DNA of 60,567 nucleotides. It comes from Clostridia bacterium UC5.1-2E3 (GTDB lineage: Bacteria > Bacillota > Clostridia > Lachnospirales > Lachnospiraceae). Each line of letters begins with the position of its first letter. Positions within the stretch are counted from its first letter, which is position 1. Under the pieces are notes generated by a model. The model worked only from the letters and a program-made list of their open reading frames with translations, did no database searches and was not told where the DNA came from. This document shows, piece after piece, positions 1 through 9,165 of this stretch. The DNA is taken from positions 1 to 60,567 of the forward strand of contig BBZO01000022.1 of the NCBI GenBank assembly GCA_001304875.1. Reading direction: 5' to 3'. The translations under genes were made by a program, and so were the position numbers.

Positions 1-964
1 CCGAGGCGGCGGGCGAGGCCCAGAACGCGGGAGGCGGCAGCACCATCAAGATCGTGTGCCCCTACGGCGTGGGCGGTACCGCGGACTCCATCGCGAGAAA
101 GTGGGCTCTCGTGGCAAACAATCATTCCGATTACAACTTCATCGTTGAAAACATGACCGGCGGCGACGGCTTCCAGGCAGCCAACTGGTACACCGATCAG
201 GACCCGTCCACCACGGATCTTCTGGTTTACGGCTTCGGCGTGGCGTACCGTCACGATCTGGGCAAGCAGTACCAGACCGAGGTGGTTGACTTCGACAGGA
301 ACGATATCTATCCGGTGGCTGACATCGACGACAGAACCTGGATTGTGTACGCAAAGACAGGAACCACCCTGGCCGACATTCTGGACAAGGCGAAAAACGG
401 CGGCATCAAGATGTCCGGCGGAAACCCGCTTTCCGATCCGCATCTGGCTCTCGGTTCCCTGCTGGCGCTTGATGGCGGCACGGTGATGACCGTACCCTAC
501 GATGGCGGAGCAGCCAGAAAAAAGGTCTGACCGACGGCGAGGTGGACGTGTTCGTGGGAACCACCCAGGCGGCCATCGAGGACGTTGAGGCCGGCACCAT
601 CACCCCGATCCTTGCCTTCTCCGAGACGGCATTCGAGGGCTTTAAAGGTCCCGACGGCGCGATCACGGTTCCCGGCGTGGCAGGCGACGGCATGGCTCCC
701 GAGCTGGACGCTTCCAAAGATTACACTGGCTCTATCCTTCCGTCCGGCGGCTTCATCGCGGTGCGCACCGGCGCTGACCAGGCATGGATCGACGAGGTTG
801 CAGAGATTGCCAAGGAAGTCTGGGCAGATCCGGAGTACGCAGACTGGATCAGCGAGGTTATGCTCAACAAGAACGAGCTCTACAAAGATGACGCGCAGGC
901 GTTCCTGGACGAGGGCTGTGCGAAGGCACTCTCCGCGTTCGAGCTTCTGAGCGGACAGCAGTAA
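1..964 (+). CDS. tctC: TctC-family solute receptor of a tripartite tricarboxylate transporter (5' partial, frameshifted)
   Basis: Extracytoplasmic receptor of a TTT importer; it binds an organic-acid-type ligand outside the membrane and delivers it to the TctB/TctA pair. The frame is open from base 3 with a Gly/Ala-rich linker, as usually follows a lipoprotein cysteine, then VCPYGVGGTAD, the start of the mature fold. The true start lies upstream of the window. The frame breaks in an A run near 513-519; one added A restores KKGLTDGEVDVF and the second half, which ends at TAA 962-964. About 320 residues are visible, normal for a mature receptor. It leads an operon with tctB 25 bp downstream. 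The ligand cannot be told from sequence. Confidence 0.88.
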
Positions 965-989
965 ATCCGCAGAAAGGGTGCAGTAAATT

Positions 990-1457
990 ATGAAGTTTAA
1001 GATAAAAACGTATCTCTGGTCCGGCATTGTTATGGGGGTTTTCAGCATTCTCATGCTGCTTGCGATGCCAAGCCAGGTGCGTCTCCCCATGTTTGACTCC
1101 GGCGCTCCCAGCCCCAGGATCATTCCGGGCATCTGCCTGGTGGGCATTCTGATCTGCTCCGCGATCCTGCTGATAGAGAGCCTGGTGTTTAAGAAAGAAA
1201 AGATCATTGAGTTTGACTGGTCCAAGGAGAAACCCTGTATTTTCCTGATTGCGCTGCTCTGTGTGTATGTGGCGCTGACCATTTATATCGGATTTATCCC
1301 GGCGGTCATCATTATTTTCCCCATCATGCTGTGGTACTGCGGCGAGCGCAAACCGTTTATCTACATATTTACGCTGGCCATGGGAATCGGGATTTTCTAT
1401 CTGTTTAAATTTGTGTTCCACATTTCACTGCCGGGAATCCCGGGGTTAGGAGGTTGA
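990..1457 (+). CDS. tctB: TctB-family small membrane subunit of the TTT transporter
   Basis: Small integral membrane subunit of the tripartite tricarboxylate transporter, partner of TctA. The 155-residue product has an N-terminal segment KFKIKTYLWSGIVMG and about four hydrophobic helices with short polar loops, the size and shape usual for TctB. It starts at ATG 990 after an AGAAAGG-type ribosome site and ends four bases before tctA. TctB proteins are poorly conserved in sequence, so the call rests on topology and on its position between tctC and tctA. The gene is intact. Confidence 0.85.
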   Translation: MKFKIKTYLWSGIVMGVFSILMLLAMPSQVRLPMFDSGAPSPRIIPGICLVGILICSAILLIESLVFKKEKIIEFDWSKEKPCIFLIALLCVYVALTIYIGFIPAVIIIFPIMLWYCGERKPFIYIFTLAMGIGIFYLFKFVFHISLPGIPGLGG

Positions 1458-1461
1458 TGGT

Positions 1462-3012
1462 ATGAGTGATTTTCAGTATATCTTACCGGCTCTTGCCCAG
1501 GTGTTCACAGTGACGAATCTGGCGCTGATTTTCGGCGGTCTGATTCTCGGAATGATTGTGGGATGTATTCCCGGACTTTCCGTTACTCTGGGTATTATTT
1601 TGCTTCTGCCGCTGACCTACACGTTTTCCTCGCCGGACTCCGCGATCATCGCGCTGCTGGCGGTGTACGTGGGCGGCATGTACGGCGGTTCCATCAGTGC
1701 GATCACGTTAAATACGCCGGGAACCAACTCGGCGATCGCGACCACGTTTGACGGCTATCCGCTGGCAAAGAAGGGAAAGGTCAAGAAGGCGCTGGATACT
1801 TCCCTGTTTGCCTCCACCTTCGGCGGTCTGTTTTCCGCCATCCTGCTGCTTTTATGTGCGTCCTTTATCACGCACCTGGTTTCCAAATTTGCTTCCGTGG
1901 AGTATTTCTCCATGGCGATTCTGGGTATCTCCCTGATTGCCGGCGTCAGCGGCGACAGCCTGGCGAAGGGAATCTTATCCGGACTTCTGGGGATTCTGAT
2001 GGCTGCCATCGGAACCGACGCCGTGACCGGCGTGTGGAGATATACCTTTGGAATCGACGCGCTGCGATACGGAATTGACATGCTTCCGGCCATGATCGCG
2101 CTGATCGCTCTGACCCAGGTGGTGCAGAAGCTGCGGGATTTCGTGCTGGCAAACGGAAAGCTGGACGACGCCAGCAAAATCGACCGGGAGGGACTGACCG
2201 GCAGGGAGATGATTTCCATTCTTCCGGCATGCACCCGCTCCTCCGTCGTTGCGTCTATCCTGGGCGCCATGCCTGGTGTGGGCGGCGGCGTGGCGCAGTT
2301 TATGTGCTACAACGAGTGCCGGCGTGCTTCCAAGCATCCGGAGATGTTCGGCAAGGGCAGCCTGGAGGGAATTGCGGCCGCCGAGTCCAGCAACAACGCG
2401 GTGGTAGGCTCGGCCATGATTCCGCTGCTGACTCTGGGAATCCCCGGGGACGGCGTGACGGCGCTGCTTCTGGGAGCGTTCATCCTTCACGGCATCCAGC
2501 CCGGCCCGACCATGTTCTCGAAACAGGGCGTGATCGCCTACTCCATCATCATCGGCTGTCTGGTGGCAAATATTTTCCTGTACCCCATCGGACTGGCGCT
2601 GACCAGAATCGTGGCCAAGATCGTGCAGGTGCGCTACACCTACCTGGCTCCGGTCATCATTATCTTCTGTTTCGCCGGCGCGTTTGCGGCCACGGGAAAC
2701 ACGAAGGAGCTGGTGCTGACGGCTGCCATCCTTGTTTTCAGCTATCTGCTGGTGATGCTTGACATTTCATCCACTCCGCTGATGCTGGGAATGATTCTGG
2801 CGGATATCATGGAGATGAACTTTGTCACCAGTATGATGAGCTATGACAAGGACTATCTCATTTTCTTTAAACGCCCGATCTCCTGTGTGATTCTGATTCT
2901 CACGGTGGTGCTGGTGATTTCCATGCTCCGCATCAACAAGAAGGTTGAGGCGCTCAACCAGGCGCAGATGGAGGAGATGGAGAAGGAGCGCGCCGAGGCG
3001 GCCAATTCTTAA
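1462..3012 (+). CDS. tctA: TctA-family large membrane subunit of the TTT transporter
   Basis: Large permease subunit of the TTT importer, driven by an ion gradient. The 516-residue product has the family's duplicated, Gly/Pro-rich organisation: GGLILGMIVGCIPG near residue 25 and GAMPGVGGGVAQ near residue 268, with about ten to twelve membrane helices and a charged C-terminal tail. The ATG follows AGGAGG at 1448-1453. The length is typical (about 500 residues) and the frame is intact. The isomerase-like gene starts 19 bp after the stop, so substrate import and the first processing step are probably co-expressed. Confidence 0.93.
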   Translation: MSDFQYILPALAQVFTVTNLALIFGGLILGMIVGCIPGLSVTLGIILLLPLTYTFSSPDSAIIALLAVYVGGMYGGSISAITLNTPGTNSAIATTFDGYPLAKKGKVKKALDTSLFASTFGGLFSAILLLLCASFITHLVSKFASVEYFSMAILGISLIAGVSGDSLAKGILSGLLGILMAAIGTDAVTGVWRYTFGIDALRYGIDMLPAMIALIALTQVVQKLRDFVLANGKLDDASKIDREGLTGREMISILPACTRSSVVASILGAMPGVGGGVAQFMCYNECRRASKHPEMFGKGSLEGIAAAESSNNAVVGSAMIPLLTLGIPGDGVTALLLGAFILHGIQPGPTMFSKQGVIAYSIIIGCLVANIFLYPIGLALTRIVAKIVQVRYTYLAPVIIIFCFAGAFAATGNTKELVLTAAILVFSYLLVMLDISSTPLMLGMILADIMEMNFVTSMMSYDKDYLIFFKRPISCVILILTVVLVISMLRINKKVEALNQAQMEEMEKERAEAANS

Positions 3013-3031
3013 CGAAAGGAAATGTAGAACT

Positions 3032-4369
3032 ATGAGCTTTCAAGTAGCATATGTACCGATCGGCGTCGGCACCTTCCATCTGGAGAGCGCCCAGGCCGAG
3101 TTTGAAAAATCCATAAAGATGCTGTCCTCCCTCACGGAGGACGGCGTGTATCCGGAGAAAATGCTTCTGACCATCGGCGATCTGGATGAGTTTCTGGATA
3201 AAATAAATCCCGATTTGATCGTGCTTCAGAACATCACCTTCGCCAACGCGGCCTACGCCAGTGAAGTGCTTAAGCGTTTCTCCTGTCCGGTGCTTCTCTG
3301 GACGCTGCGGGAGCCGGTGATCGACGGAGGCCGTCTGCGCCTTAACTCTCTGACTGGCGCATACTCTGCGGCGAACGCCATCAAGGAGTTCCGCGGGGGA
3401 GAATTTGAGTACGTGTTCGGTTCGCCGGAGGAGGAAGAGGTGATCTCTGAGATCGGAGCAGCCATCCGCGCGGCAAAGGTAAAATACCAGATGAATCGTC
3501 TGAAAATGTCCGCCATCGGCCATACGCCCCAGGGCTTTGGCTTCGGCCGCGCACTGGACGCGGAGCTTTTAAAGACCTTCGGCGTGACACTGGAGGCCAT
3601 CGAGGCGAGAGAGCTGATCGACAAGGCCAAAGCCTACTCTGACGAGGAGTGCCAGAACGATCTTGAGGAGGCGAAGCAGTGGATGGTCGGCATCGACCAG
3701 ACGCCGGAGAAGAATGTAAAGGATTTTGCCCGCCTCTACAAGGCCTACAAGGAGTACGTGAAGGAAAACGGCATCGGCGCCATTTCCTCCCGCTGCTGGC
3801 CCGATTTCTTCACGGCCTTCGGCACCCCGGTCTGTTCCGTGCTTTCTATATTAAATGCGCTGGGAGTACCGGCGAGCTGCGAGGCGGATGTCTACGGTGC
3901 GCTGTCCATGTACATCGGTACGGAGCTCTCCGGGAATGCGGTGTTCTTCGGCGACCCGGTTTCCATGGATGAGAAGGAGGGAACCATCACCTACTGGCAC
4001 TGCGGAATGGCAGCCTGTTCCCTGGCCAGAAAGGACACGGGAGCCTGCGTGGGCGTGCATCCCAACCGCAAGATAGGCCCGGCCATGGACTTCGGCTGCG
4101 AGGCCTGCGAGGAGGTGACCGTCTTCCGCGTGGGAAGAAAGCCGGACGGGACGTTCCGCTTCTTTATCGCTGAGGGCGAGGCGCTGGACAAACCCAAACA
4201 GTTCCAGGGCACTTCCGTGGTCGTGAAGACGAAGAGCGGCGCCAAAGACGTGGTTTACGGAAGCGTCAAGGACGGCTGGGAGCCTCATTTCGTAGTGATC
4301 TACAAAAATGTGGCCGCCGAACTTGAGAAGCTGGGCCATATGATCGGAGTGCAGGTTTGCCGGTTCTGA
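3032..4369 (+). CDS. L-fucose/L-arabinose isomerase-family protein (COG2407-like)
   Basis: Predicted 445-residue cytoplasmic protein of the fucose-isomerase-like superfamily, which interconverts aldoses and ketoses at a metal site. The N-terminal half has Rossmann-like stretches (DLIVLQNITFANAAY; VLLWTLREPV). The C-terminal half carries the recognisable EADVYGALSMY, FFGDPVSM and WHCGMAAC segments that supply acidic and His ligands in this family. The start at ATG 3032 follows GAAAGGA. It is the last gene of the TTT operon. An isomerase beside a transporter normally used for carboxylates is unusual and suggests a sugar-acid or other acidic sugar as substrate; that is inference. It is too divergent to be named FucI. 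Confidence 0.78.
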   Translation: MSFQVAYVPIGVGTFHLESAQAEFEKSIKMLSSLTEDGVYPEKMLLTIGDLDEFLDKINPDLIVLQNITFANAAYASEVLKRFSCPVLLWTLREPVIDGGRLRLNSLTGAYSAANAIKEFRGGEFEYVFGSPEEEEVISEIGAAIRAAKVKYQMNRLKMSAIGHTPQGFGFGRALDAELLKTFGVTLEAIEARELIDKAKAYSDEECQNDLEEAKQWMVGIDQTPEKNVKDFARLYKAYKEYVKENGIGAISSRCWPDFFTAFGTPVCSVLSILNALGVPASCEADVYGALSMYIGTELSGNAVFFGDPVSMDEKEGTITYWHCGMAACSLARKDTGACVGVHPNRKIGPAMDFGCEACEEVTVFRVGRKPDGTFRFFIAEGEALDKPKQFQGTSVVVKTKSGAKDVVYGSVKDGWEPHFVVIYKNVAAELEKLGHMIGVQVCRF

Positions 4370-4422
4370 TGCCGGAGCGCGCAAAAACGCCGGTTCTTTC
4401 CCGAATTTAACAAGATTTTGTA

Positions 4423-4451
4423 TTGCGAAAACAGGAAATTGCACCTATACT
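4423..4451 (+). promoter_or_regulatory. sigma-A promoter for the ROK gene
   Basis: TTGCGA at 4423-4428 and TATACT at 4446-4451 with a 17-bp spacer, 44 bp before the TTG start of the ROK regulator. This implies the regulator is transcribed separately from the transporter operon. Confidence 0.6.
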
Positions 4452-4495
4452 GAGAGTGGCATAAAATTTTAAACAGAGAAAGACAGGAAAACGAC

Positions 4496-5694
4496 TTGGT
4501 ATATTCGGGTATCAATTTAGAAAATGTAAAAATAAGCAACCGCAGCGCCATACTGAAGCTCCTAAACGACTGCGGCGCCATGTCGAGAAAGGATATCGCG
4601 CAGAGGCTGGGGCTTACCCCGGCCACTGTGACCCAGATCAGCATGAAGCTCCTTGCCGCCGGAATCCTCTGCGAGAAGGGGGAGCTGGAGGAGGAGAAGC
4701 GCGCCGGCCGCCGCAAGGTTCTGATCGATATCAATTATACCTACCGCTATGTGCTCTCCATCTGCATCGAGGCGGCGCGGACATATATTGCGATCAGCGA
4801 TCTGCGGGGGAAGAGCGTCGGCATCAGGGAATTTTCCACGGACGGCACCAGAGAGCCGGAGAAATTCTTAAAGCAGATTGCCGCCGAGAGCAAGGCGTTC
4901 ATGTGGGAAACCGGTATTGTGAAGGAGTCGGTGCTGGGCGTGGGCGTTTCCGTTCCGGGTCCGGTGGACCGGGAACAGGGAATCAGCAGTCACGCGTTCC
5001 GCATCTGGAACGAGCCCGTGCATATCGGGGAATATCTGCAGAAATCCCTGGAGCTTCCGGTGATCGTGGAGAACAATATCAAGGCGTTCGCCGAGGGAGA
5101 GCTTATATACGGCAACGGAAAGAACCAGGAAAATCTTCTGTTTATCAAGTGGGGGCCCGGTGTGGGGGCCGCGCTCATCGTGAACGGACAGATTTATCAG
5201 AGGATCGTGGAGATCGGGCACTATATCGTGGAGAAGGACGGAAAGCCCTGCCGCTGCGGGAGAAAGGGGTGCCTGGAGACCAAGGTGGCCACGCATGCGG
5301 TGGCGGAGCGCATCCGGGAGACCTGCACGAGGGAGACGATGCCCCGCCTGTGGAAGCGTGTGAACGGTGATGTGGGGCGCATCGAGGCGAGAAATATCGC
5401 CCAGTGGTTTTCCATGGAAGATGAGGGCTTCCGTCGGGAAATGGATGATATTATCGACGAGATTGCCCGGGCGGTGGTGAATGCAGGCACCATGTCGATC
5501 CGGACCGCGTGGTCATCTACGGCGAGATGTTCGAGCTGCCGGGCGTGATGGAGCGGTTTATTCAATATTGTGGTTATTATGACCCGGTCTATGGGGACGG
5601 ACATATCATAAAATCGGGGCTGGGCGACAGGATCAGCTATATCGGTCCCCTGGCAGTGGTGGTCAATGAAATGTTCTTCAATTCTGAGGACTGA
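4496..5694 (+). CDS. ROK-family transcriptional regulator (frameshifted)
   Basis: Sugar-responsive repressor or kinase-like regulator. An N-terminal winged helix-turn-helix (about residues 15-60, SRKDIAQRLGLTPATVTQ) precedes a ROK sugar-kinase fold with GVGVSVPGPVD and the zinc signature CRCGRKGCLE near residues 251-260. The start is TTG at 4496 behind a weak AGGAAA. The frame breaks near 5495; one added base restores LDPDRVVIYGEMFELPG and the end at TGA 5692-5694, giving about 399 residues, a normal ROK length. It follows the TTT/isomerase operon and is the obvious candidate to control it, perhaps sensing the imported sugar or its isomer. Confidence 0.9.
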
Positions 5695-5712
5695 CAGAAA
5701 TTTGCGGGGAAG

Positions 5713-5750
5713 GCCCCGGCAGCGGAGAGATCTGCGGCCGGGGCTTTTTT
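5713..5750 (+). terminator. Rho-independent terminator after ROK
   Basis: GCCCCGGC at 5713-5720 pairs with GCCGGGGC at 5737-5744 and is followed by six T. It lies 18 bp after the ROK stop. Confidence 0.85.
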
Positions 5751-5792
5751 CGGCCTTTTCCAGATATCTTTTTCGGCCTTTTCCGGATATCT
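5751..5792 (+). repeat. Two tandem near-identical 19-bp units (23-bp period)
   Basis: CGGCCTTTTCC-A/G-GATATCT occurs at 5751-5769 and again at 5774-5792, each preceded by a T run. The units differ at one base. They lie directly after the ROK terminator and just before the next promoter. Probably a small local duplication; no function is evident. Confidence 0.7.
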
Positions 5793-5798
5793 GCGGGC

Positions 5799-5827
5799 TT
5801 GCGCGAACTCCTCCGGCGTGGTACAAT
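5799..5827 (+). promoter_or_regulatory. Promoter for the wall-binding protein gene
   Basis: TTGCGC at 5799-5804, 17-bp spacer, TACAAT at 5822-5827. The coding start is at 5873 after AAGGAGGG. Confidence 0.55.
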
Positions 5828-5872
5828 AAATAGATATACAATGCTGACCGCGCAAGCGAAGGAGGGCATGTC

Positions 5873-6841
5873 ATGATAAAGATGCGAAAGTGGATCTCGG
5901 TCTTTTTTAGCGCTGCCATTTTTATGAGCTTTCCCAGTATGAAGGCGGAGGCGGCGCGGGAGAAGATCGATTCCGTTTCCGTGGACATTGAATCAGAGAT
6001 AAAGATCGGCCAGAAGGTGGATGAGGGAGATATTTCCGTCAAGGCCGAATCAGAGGCATATCGCGTTGGAAAACATAAGATTTTAAATGACGCATATATC
6101 TGGGAGGAGGAGGACGAACCGGTTCTGGAGATCCGGCTGTATGCTGAGGACGGATATTATTTTTCACTGATGGACGGAGATGTGACCATTCAGGGAGTCC
6201 CGGCGGAGCTGATGACCATGAAGCGGGAGAATGCCTCCACGACGCTAGTCATAACCATTCTGATGGATCCCGTGGACTACATCGCAGGGTTTATCGAGGA
6301 TGTCAGGCTGGAAAGTACGGGTCTTGCCTACTGGAGCCCGTCGAAGTCTGTCACTGGCTACGAGGTGCGCCTTTACAAGGACGGCATGATCCAGGGGCAG
6401 ACGAAATATGTGGAGACAAACCTGTATAATTTTGCATCGTCCATCAAAGCGGGGGATATCTACCGTGTGGCGGTGCGGGGAATCAACAAGAAAAAGGATG
6501 GCTCCAAGGAGACGGGGCGCTGGGTCCAGTCCAACCGGCTGTTTATCACGCCCGACACGCTGGACGAGGACGCCATGCCGCCGGAGGACGTGGAGGTCCA
6601 GGGCGAGTGGAGAGAAAATGACAATGGCCGCTGGTACCGGTACCCGGACGGCAGCTACCCGAAAAATACCTGGGTTTCCATATTTGGCGAGAAGTATTTC
6701 TTCGATGAGAAGGGATATATGGTGACCGGATGGGTGGAATGGAAGGATAAGGAGTATTACTGCGGCGACGACGGGGTACTGCTGGTGAATACGATGACAC
6801 CGGATGGAAAGCGGGTGGGGCCGGATGGCTCCAGACAGTAA
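5873..6841 (+). CDS. Secreted protein with C-terminal cell-wall-binding (choline-binding-type) repeats
   Basis: A 322-residue exported protein. Residues 1-27 form a signal peptide (KMRKW, a hydrophobic core, then AEA-A). The central part has beta-rich segments, including a stretch like fibronectin type III (LAYWSPSKSVTGYEVRLY, near residues 152-169). The last 80 residues carry aromatic/Gly repeats (GRWYRYPDGSYPKNTW, KYFFDEKGYMVTGWVEW, EYYCGDDG) typical of glucan- or choline-binding modules that attach proteins to the wall. It is transcribed from its own promoter and the ribosome site is strong. Only 18 bp separate it from proC, without obvious functional relation. No catalytic domain is visible, so it is probably an adhesin-like or structural surface protein. 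Confidence 0.82.
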   Translation: MIKMRKWISVFFSAAIFMSFPSMKAEAAREKIDSVSVDIESEIKIGQKVDEGDISVKAESEAYRVGKHKILNDAYIWEEEDEPVLEIRLYAEDGYYFSLMDGDVTIQGVPAELMTMKRENASTTLVITILMDPVDYIAGFIEDVRLESTGLAYWSPSKSVTGYEVRLYKDGMIQGQTKYVETNLYNFASSIKAGDIYRVAVRGINKKKDGSKETGRWVQSNRLFITPDTLDEDAMPPEDVEVQGEWRENDNGRWYRYPDGSYPKNTWVSIFGEKYFFDEKGYMVTGWVEWKDKEYYCGDDGVLLVNTMTPDGKRVGPDGSRQ

Positions 6842-6859
6842 GAGCGGAGGATTTATCAG

Positions 6860-7663
6860 ATGAAGAAAATAGGAATAATCGGAACTGGAAATATGGGCTA
6901 TGCGTTCCTTAAAGGCCTGGTGAGCGTCTACGGCCCCGATCAGATTCTCGTCACGGACGTGAATAAGAGCAAGCGCGAGGCGGCGGCGAAGGAGACCGGC
7001 GTGGAGTGTGTGGCCGACAATGCGGAGCTTGTGAAGAACGCGGAGTACATCGTGCTGGCGGTGAAGCCCCAGTATTATGACAGCGTGCTGCGCAGGATCA
7101 AGAATGTGCTGACCGAGGATCACATTCTGATTTCCATTGCCGCAGGTATCACCATCGACAGCTTAAAGGAGCGTCTGGGCCCCGGCAAGCGCATCGTGCG
7201 CGCCATGCCCAATACGCCGGCGCTGATCGGTGCAGGCATGGCCGGCGTCAGCTACGAGGAGACGCTGTTTACCCAGGAGGAGAAGGACACGATCCAGAGC
7301 TTCTTCGAGTCCATCGGCAAGATGGTGGTGGTGCCGGAGCACATGATGAACGTGGTGACCTGCGCCAGCAGCAGCGCGCCGGCCTACATTTTCATGTTCA
7401 TCGAGGCGCTGGCGGACAGCGCGGTGAAATACGGCATGCCCAGGGAGATGGCCTACCGCACCATCGCGCAGGCGGTAAAGGGAAGCGCCGAGCTGGTGCT
7501 GGAGACCGGCGAGCATCCTGGAAAGCTGAAGGACCAGGTGTGTTCGCCCGGCGGAACCACCATCGCGGCGGTGGCTGCGCTGGAGGAGTTCGGTCTGAGA
7601 AACGCCATCTTCAAGGCCACGGACGCCTGCTATGAGAAGTGTACGGATCTCAAGCAGATGTGA
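6860..7663 (+). CDS. proC: Pyrroline-5-carboxylate reductase
   Basis: Catalyses the last step of proline synthesis, NAD(P)H-dependent reduction of 1-pyrroline-5-carboxylate, in the cytoplasm. The N-terminal Rossmann motif GIIGTGNMG is at residues 5-13; VRAMPNTPALIGAG and the C-terminal signature SSSAPAYIFMFIEAL define the ProC dimerisation/catalytic domain. The length of 267 residues matches the family, and the start follows CGGAGG. The frame is intact. It is followed 62 bp later by the Nudix gene on the same strand. Confidence 0.96.
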   Translation: MKKIGIIGTGNMGYAFLKGLVSVYGPDQILVTDVNKSKREAAAKETGVECVADNAELVKNAEYIVLAVKPQYYDSVLRRIKNVLTEDHILISIAAGITIDSLKERLGPGKRIVRAMPNTPALIGAGMAGVSYEETLFTQEEKDTIQSFFESIGKMVVVPEHMMNVVTCASSSAPAYIFMFIEALADSAVKYGMPREMAYRTIAQAVKGSAELVLETGEHPGKLKDQVCSPGGTTIAAVAALEEFGLRNAIFKATDACYEKCTDLKQM

Positions 7664-7725
7664 TGTTCTGATGAAAGGTTGAGGGAGCGGCCGGACCGGG
7701 AGAGCCCGGCGCGGGAGGTAAGCAT

Positions 7726-8267
7726 TTGGAGAAAGTGATTCGGCTGGACAGACAGCTTAAATATCAGGGAACCATCCTTAAAATTTATGAGGACACGGTG
7801 ATGGCCAACGGGCACGAGGCCCGCTGGGACTTCATTCACCACAACGGGGCTGCGGCGGTGGTCCCGGTGACCGCGGACGGAAAGATTCTCATGGTCCGCC
7901 AGTACAGAAATGCGCTGGACCGCTTCACGCTGGAGATCCCGGCGGGAGCGCTGGACTTCGCCGGGGAGCCGAAGATCGACTGCGCCTACAGGGAGCTGGA
8001 GGAGGAGACGGGATTCCGGACGGAGAAGCTGGAATATCTGATCTCCGTGCACACCACGGTGGCGTTCTGCGACGAGGCCATCGACATTTTCGTGGCGAGA
8101 AACTTAATTCCCTCGAAGCAGCATCTGGACGAGGAGGAGAGCCTGGAAGTGGAGGCCTGGGATGTGAAGGAGCTCCATGAACTGATTTATAAGGCGAGAT
8201 CACCGACGGCAAGACCATCGCGGCGATCATGGCCTACTCGCAGAAATATCTCTGTGGGAAAGAGTGA
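7726..8267 (+). CDS. Nudix hydrolase, ADP-ribose pyrophosphatase type (frameshifted near its end)
   Basis: Hydrolyses a nucleoside diphosphate linked to another moiety, most likely ADP-ribose. The Nudix box lies near residues 73-97, with GALDFAGEP and the catalytic core RELEEETGF; the fold start (ILKIYEDTV, WDFIHHNGAAAVVPV) matches the ADP-ribose pyrophosphatase branch. The start is TTG 7726 behind GGAGGT at 7714-7719. A G appears lost at 8193-8194: with it the end reads GEITDGKTIAAIMAYSQKYL and stops at TGA 8265-8267, giving 180 residues, the usual size. It lies between proC and spoIIM. Confidence 0.9.
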
Positions 8268-8414
8268 GGTGACGGTCCGATGCCCGTGAGTTTGCGCGCC
8301 TGGTTTTGAACCGTGCAGAATAAAAACAGAATGTCAGGAAGTAAATGGAAACTCCGCATAGCGGCGGCGTCCGGTTCATAGACTGAACCAAGGAACCGTA
8401 AAGGGCGTGAGGCT

Positions 8415-8961
8415 TTGCCGCGGAATCGGGCGATATTTACTCCCTGGCATTTTTTGATGTTTGCATTTCTCGCGGGGACGGTGCTGGGGACAGCGATGGC
8501 CAACGCCGGGGGCGACGGCGGGCGGCTGTTTCTGGAGCTGGCCCAGCGGGTTACGGATGCGGGAGACACCGCGTCCGGCGCGGGAGCGGATCCGGGGATG
8601 GAGCTGGCGTTCTCGGTGATCCTGCGCCGCGTGCTGGAGGTGAGCTTCTGCTGGGCGCTGGGGCTGACGGGCTTTTCCATCGTGGGATTTGCGGCGGTAA
8701 GCCTGTATCTGGGGCTCTCCTCCGCCATGATCCTCTCCTCCATCACCATGGAGAAGGGGCTTCTGGGGCCGTTTATCTATCTGGCAGCCATGCTCCCGCA
8801 GGCATTCATCTACATCCCGGTTTTTCTGGTGCTGGCCTTCTGGGCGCTGTCGCGGGAAAACGGCCGCACCGGGCGGCTTCGCGCTCCTTCTGGCGGCTGC
8901 GGCCGGGGGCGGATTCCTGGAAACATACGTAAATCCGTGGCTTCTGGGGATATTTCTTTAA
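8415..8961 (+). CDS. spoIIM: Stage II sporulation protein M-like membrane protein (frameshifted)
   Basis: Predicted membrane protein of the SpoIIM family, a component of the DMP peptidoglycan-remodelling complex in engulfment. An N-terminal helix (FLMFAFLAGTVLG), hydrophobic segments around GFAAVSLYLGLSSAMILSS and LAAMLPQAFIYIPVFLVLA, and the family-like ending GGFLETYVNPWLL support this. A frameshift near 8870-8877 separates the body from that ending; the +1 frame runs to TAA 8959-8961. The start is TTG at 8415 after GTGAGG. Its position just before xerD matches the arrangement seen in other sporulating Firmicutes. Confidence 0.75.
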
Positions 8962-9074
8962 AAAATACAATTCTCCGACAACTATATGTTGTCCGGGTGT
9001 GCGGACGGTGCTTCAACATCTTGTATATGTTATGTAAATCAGTAAAAAACGGGTAAAAAGTGGGAAAAATGTGT

Positions 9075-9103
9075 TTGATTTTACTCGAAAATGCGGATAT
9101 AAT
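9075..9103 (+). promoter_or_regulatory. Promoter upstream of xerD
   Basis: TTGATT at 9075-9080, 17-bp spacer, TATAAT at 9098-9103. It lies 63 bp before the probable xerD start, so xerD can be transcribed independently of spoIIM. Confidence 0.65.
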
Positions 9104-9165
9104 GATAGGACGAGGCGGATTTTTGCCTGTTTTGTGTAGAAATGTTGTTAGGGGATCAATTTGGT

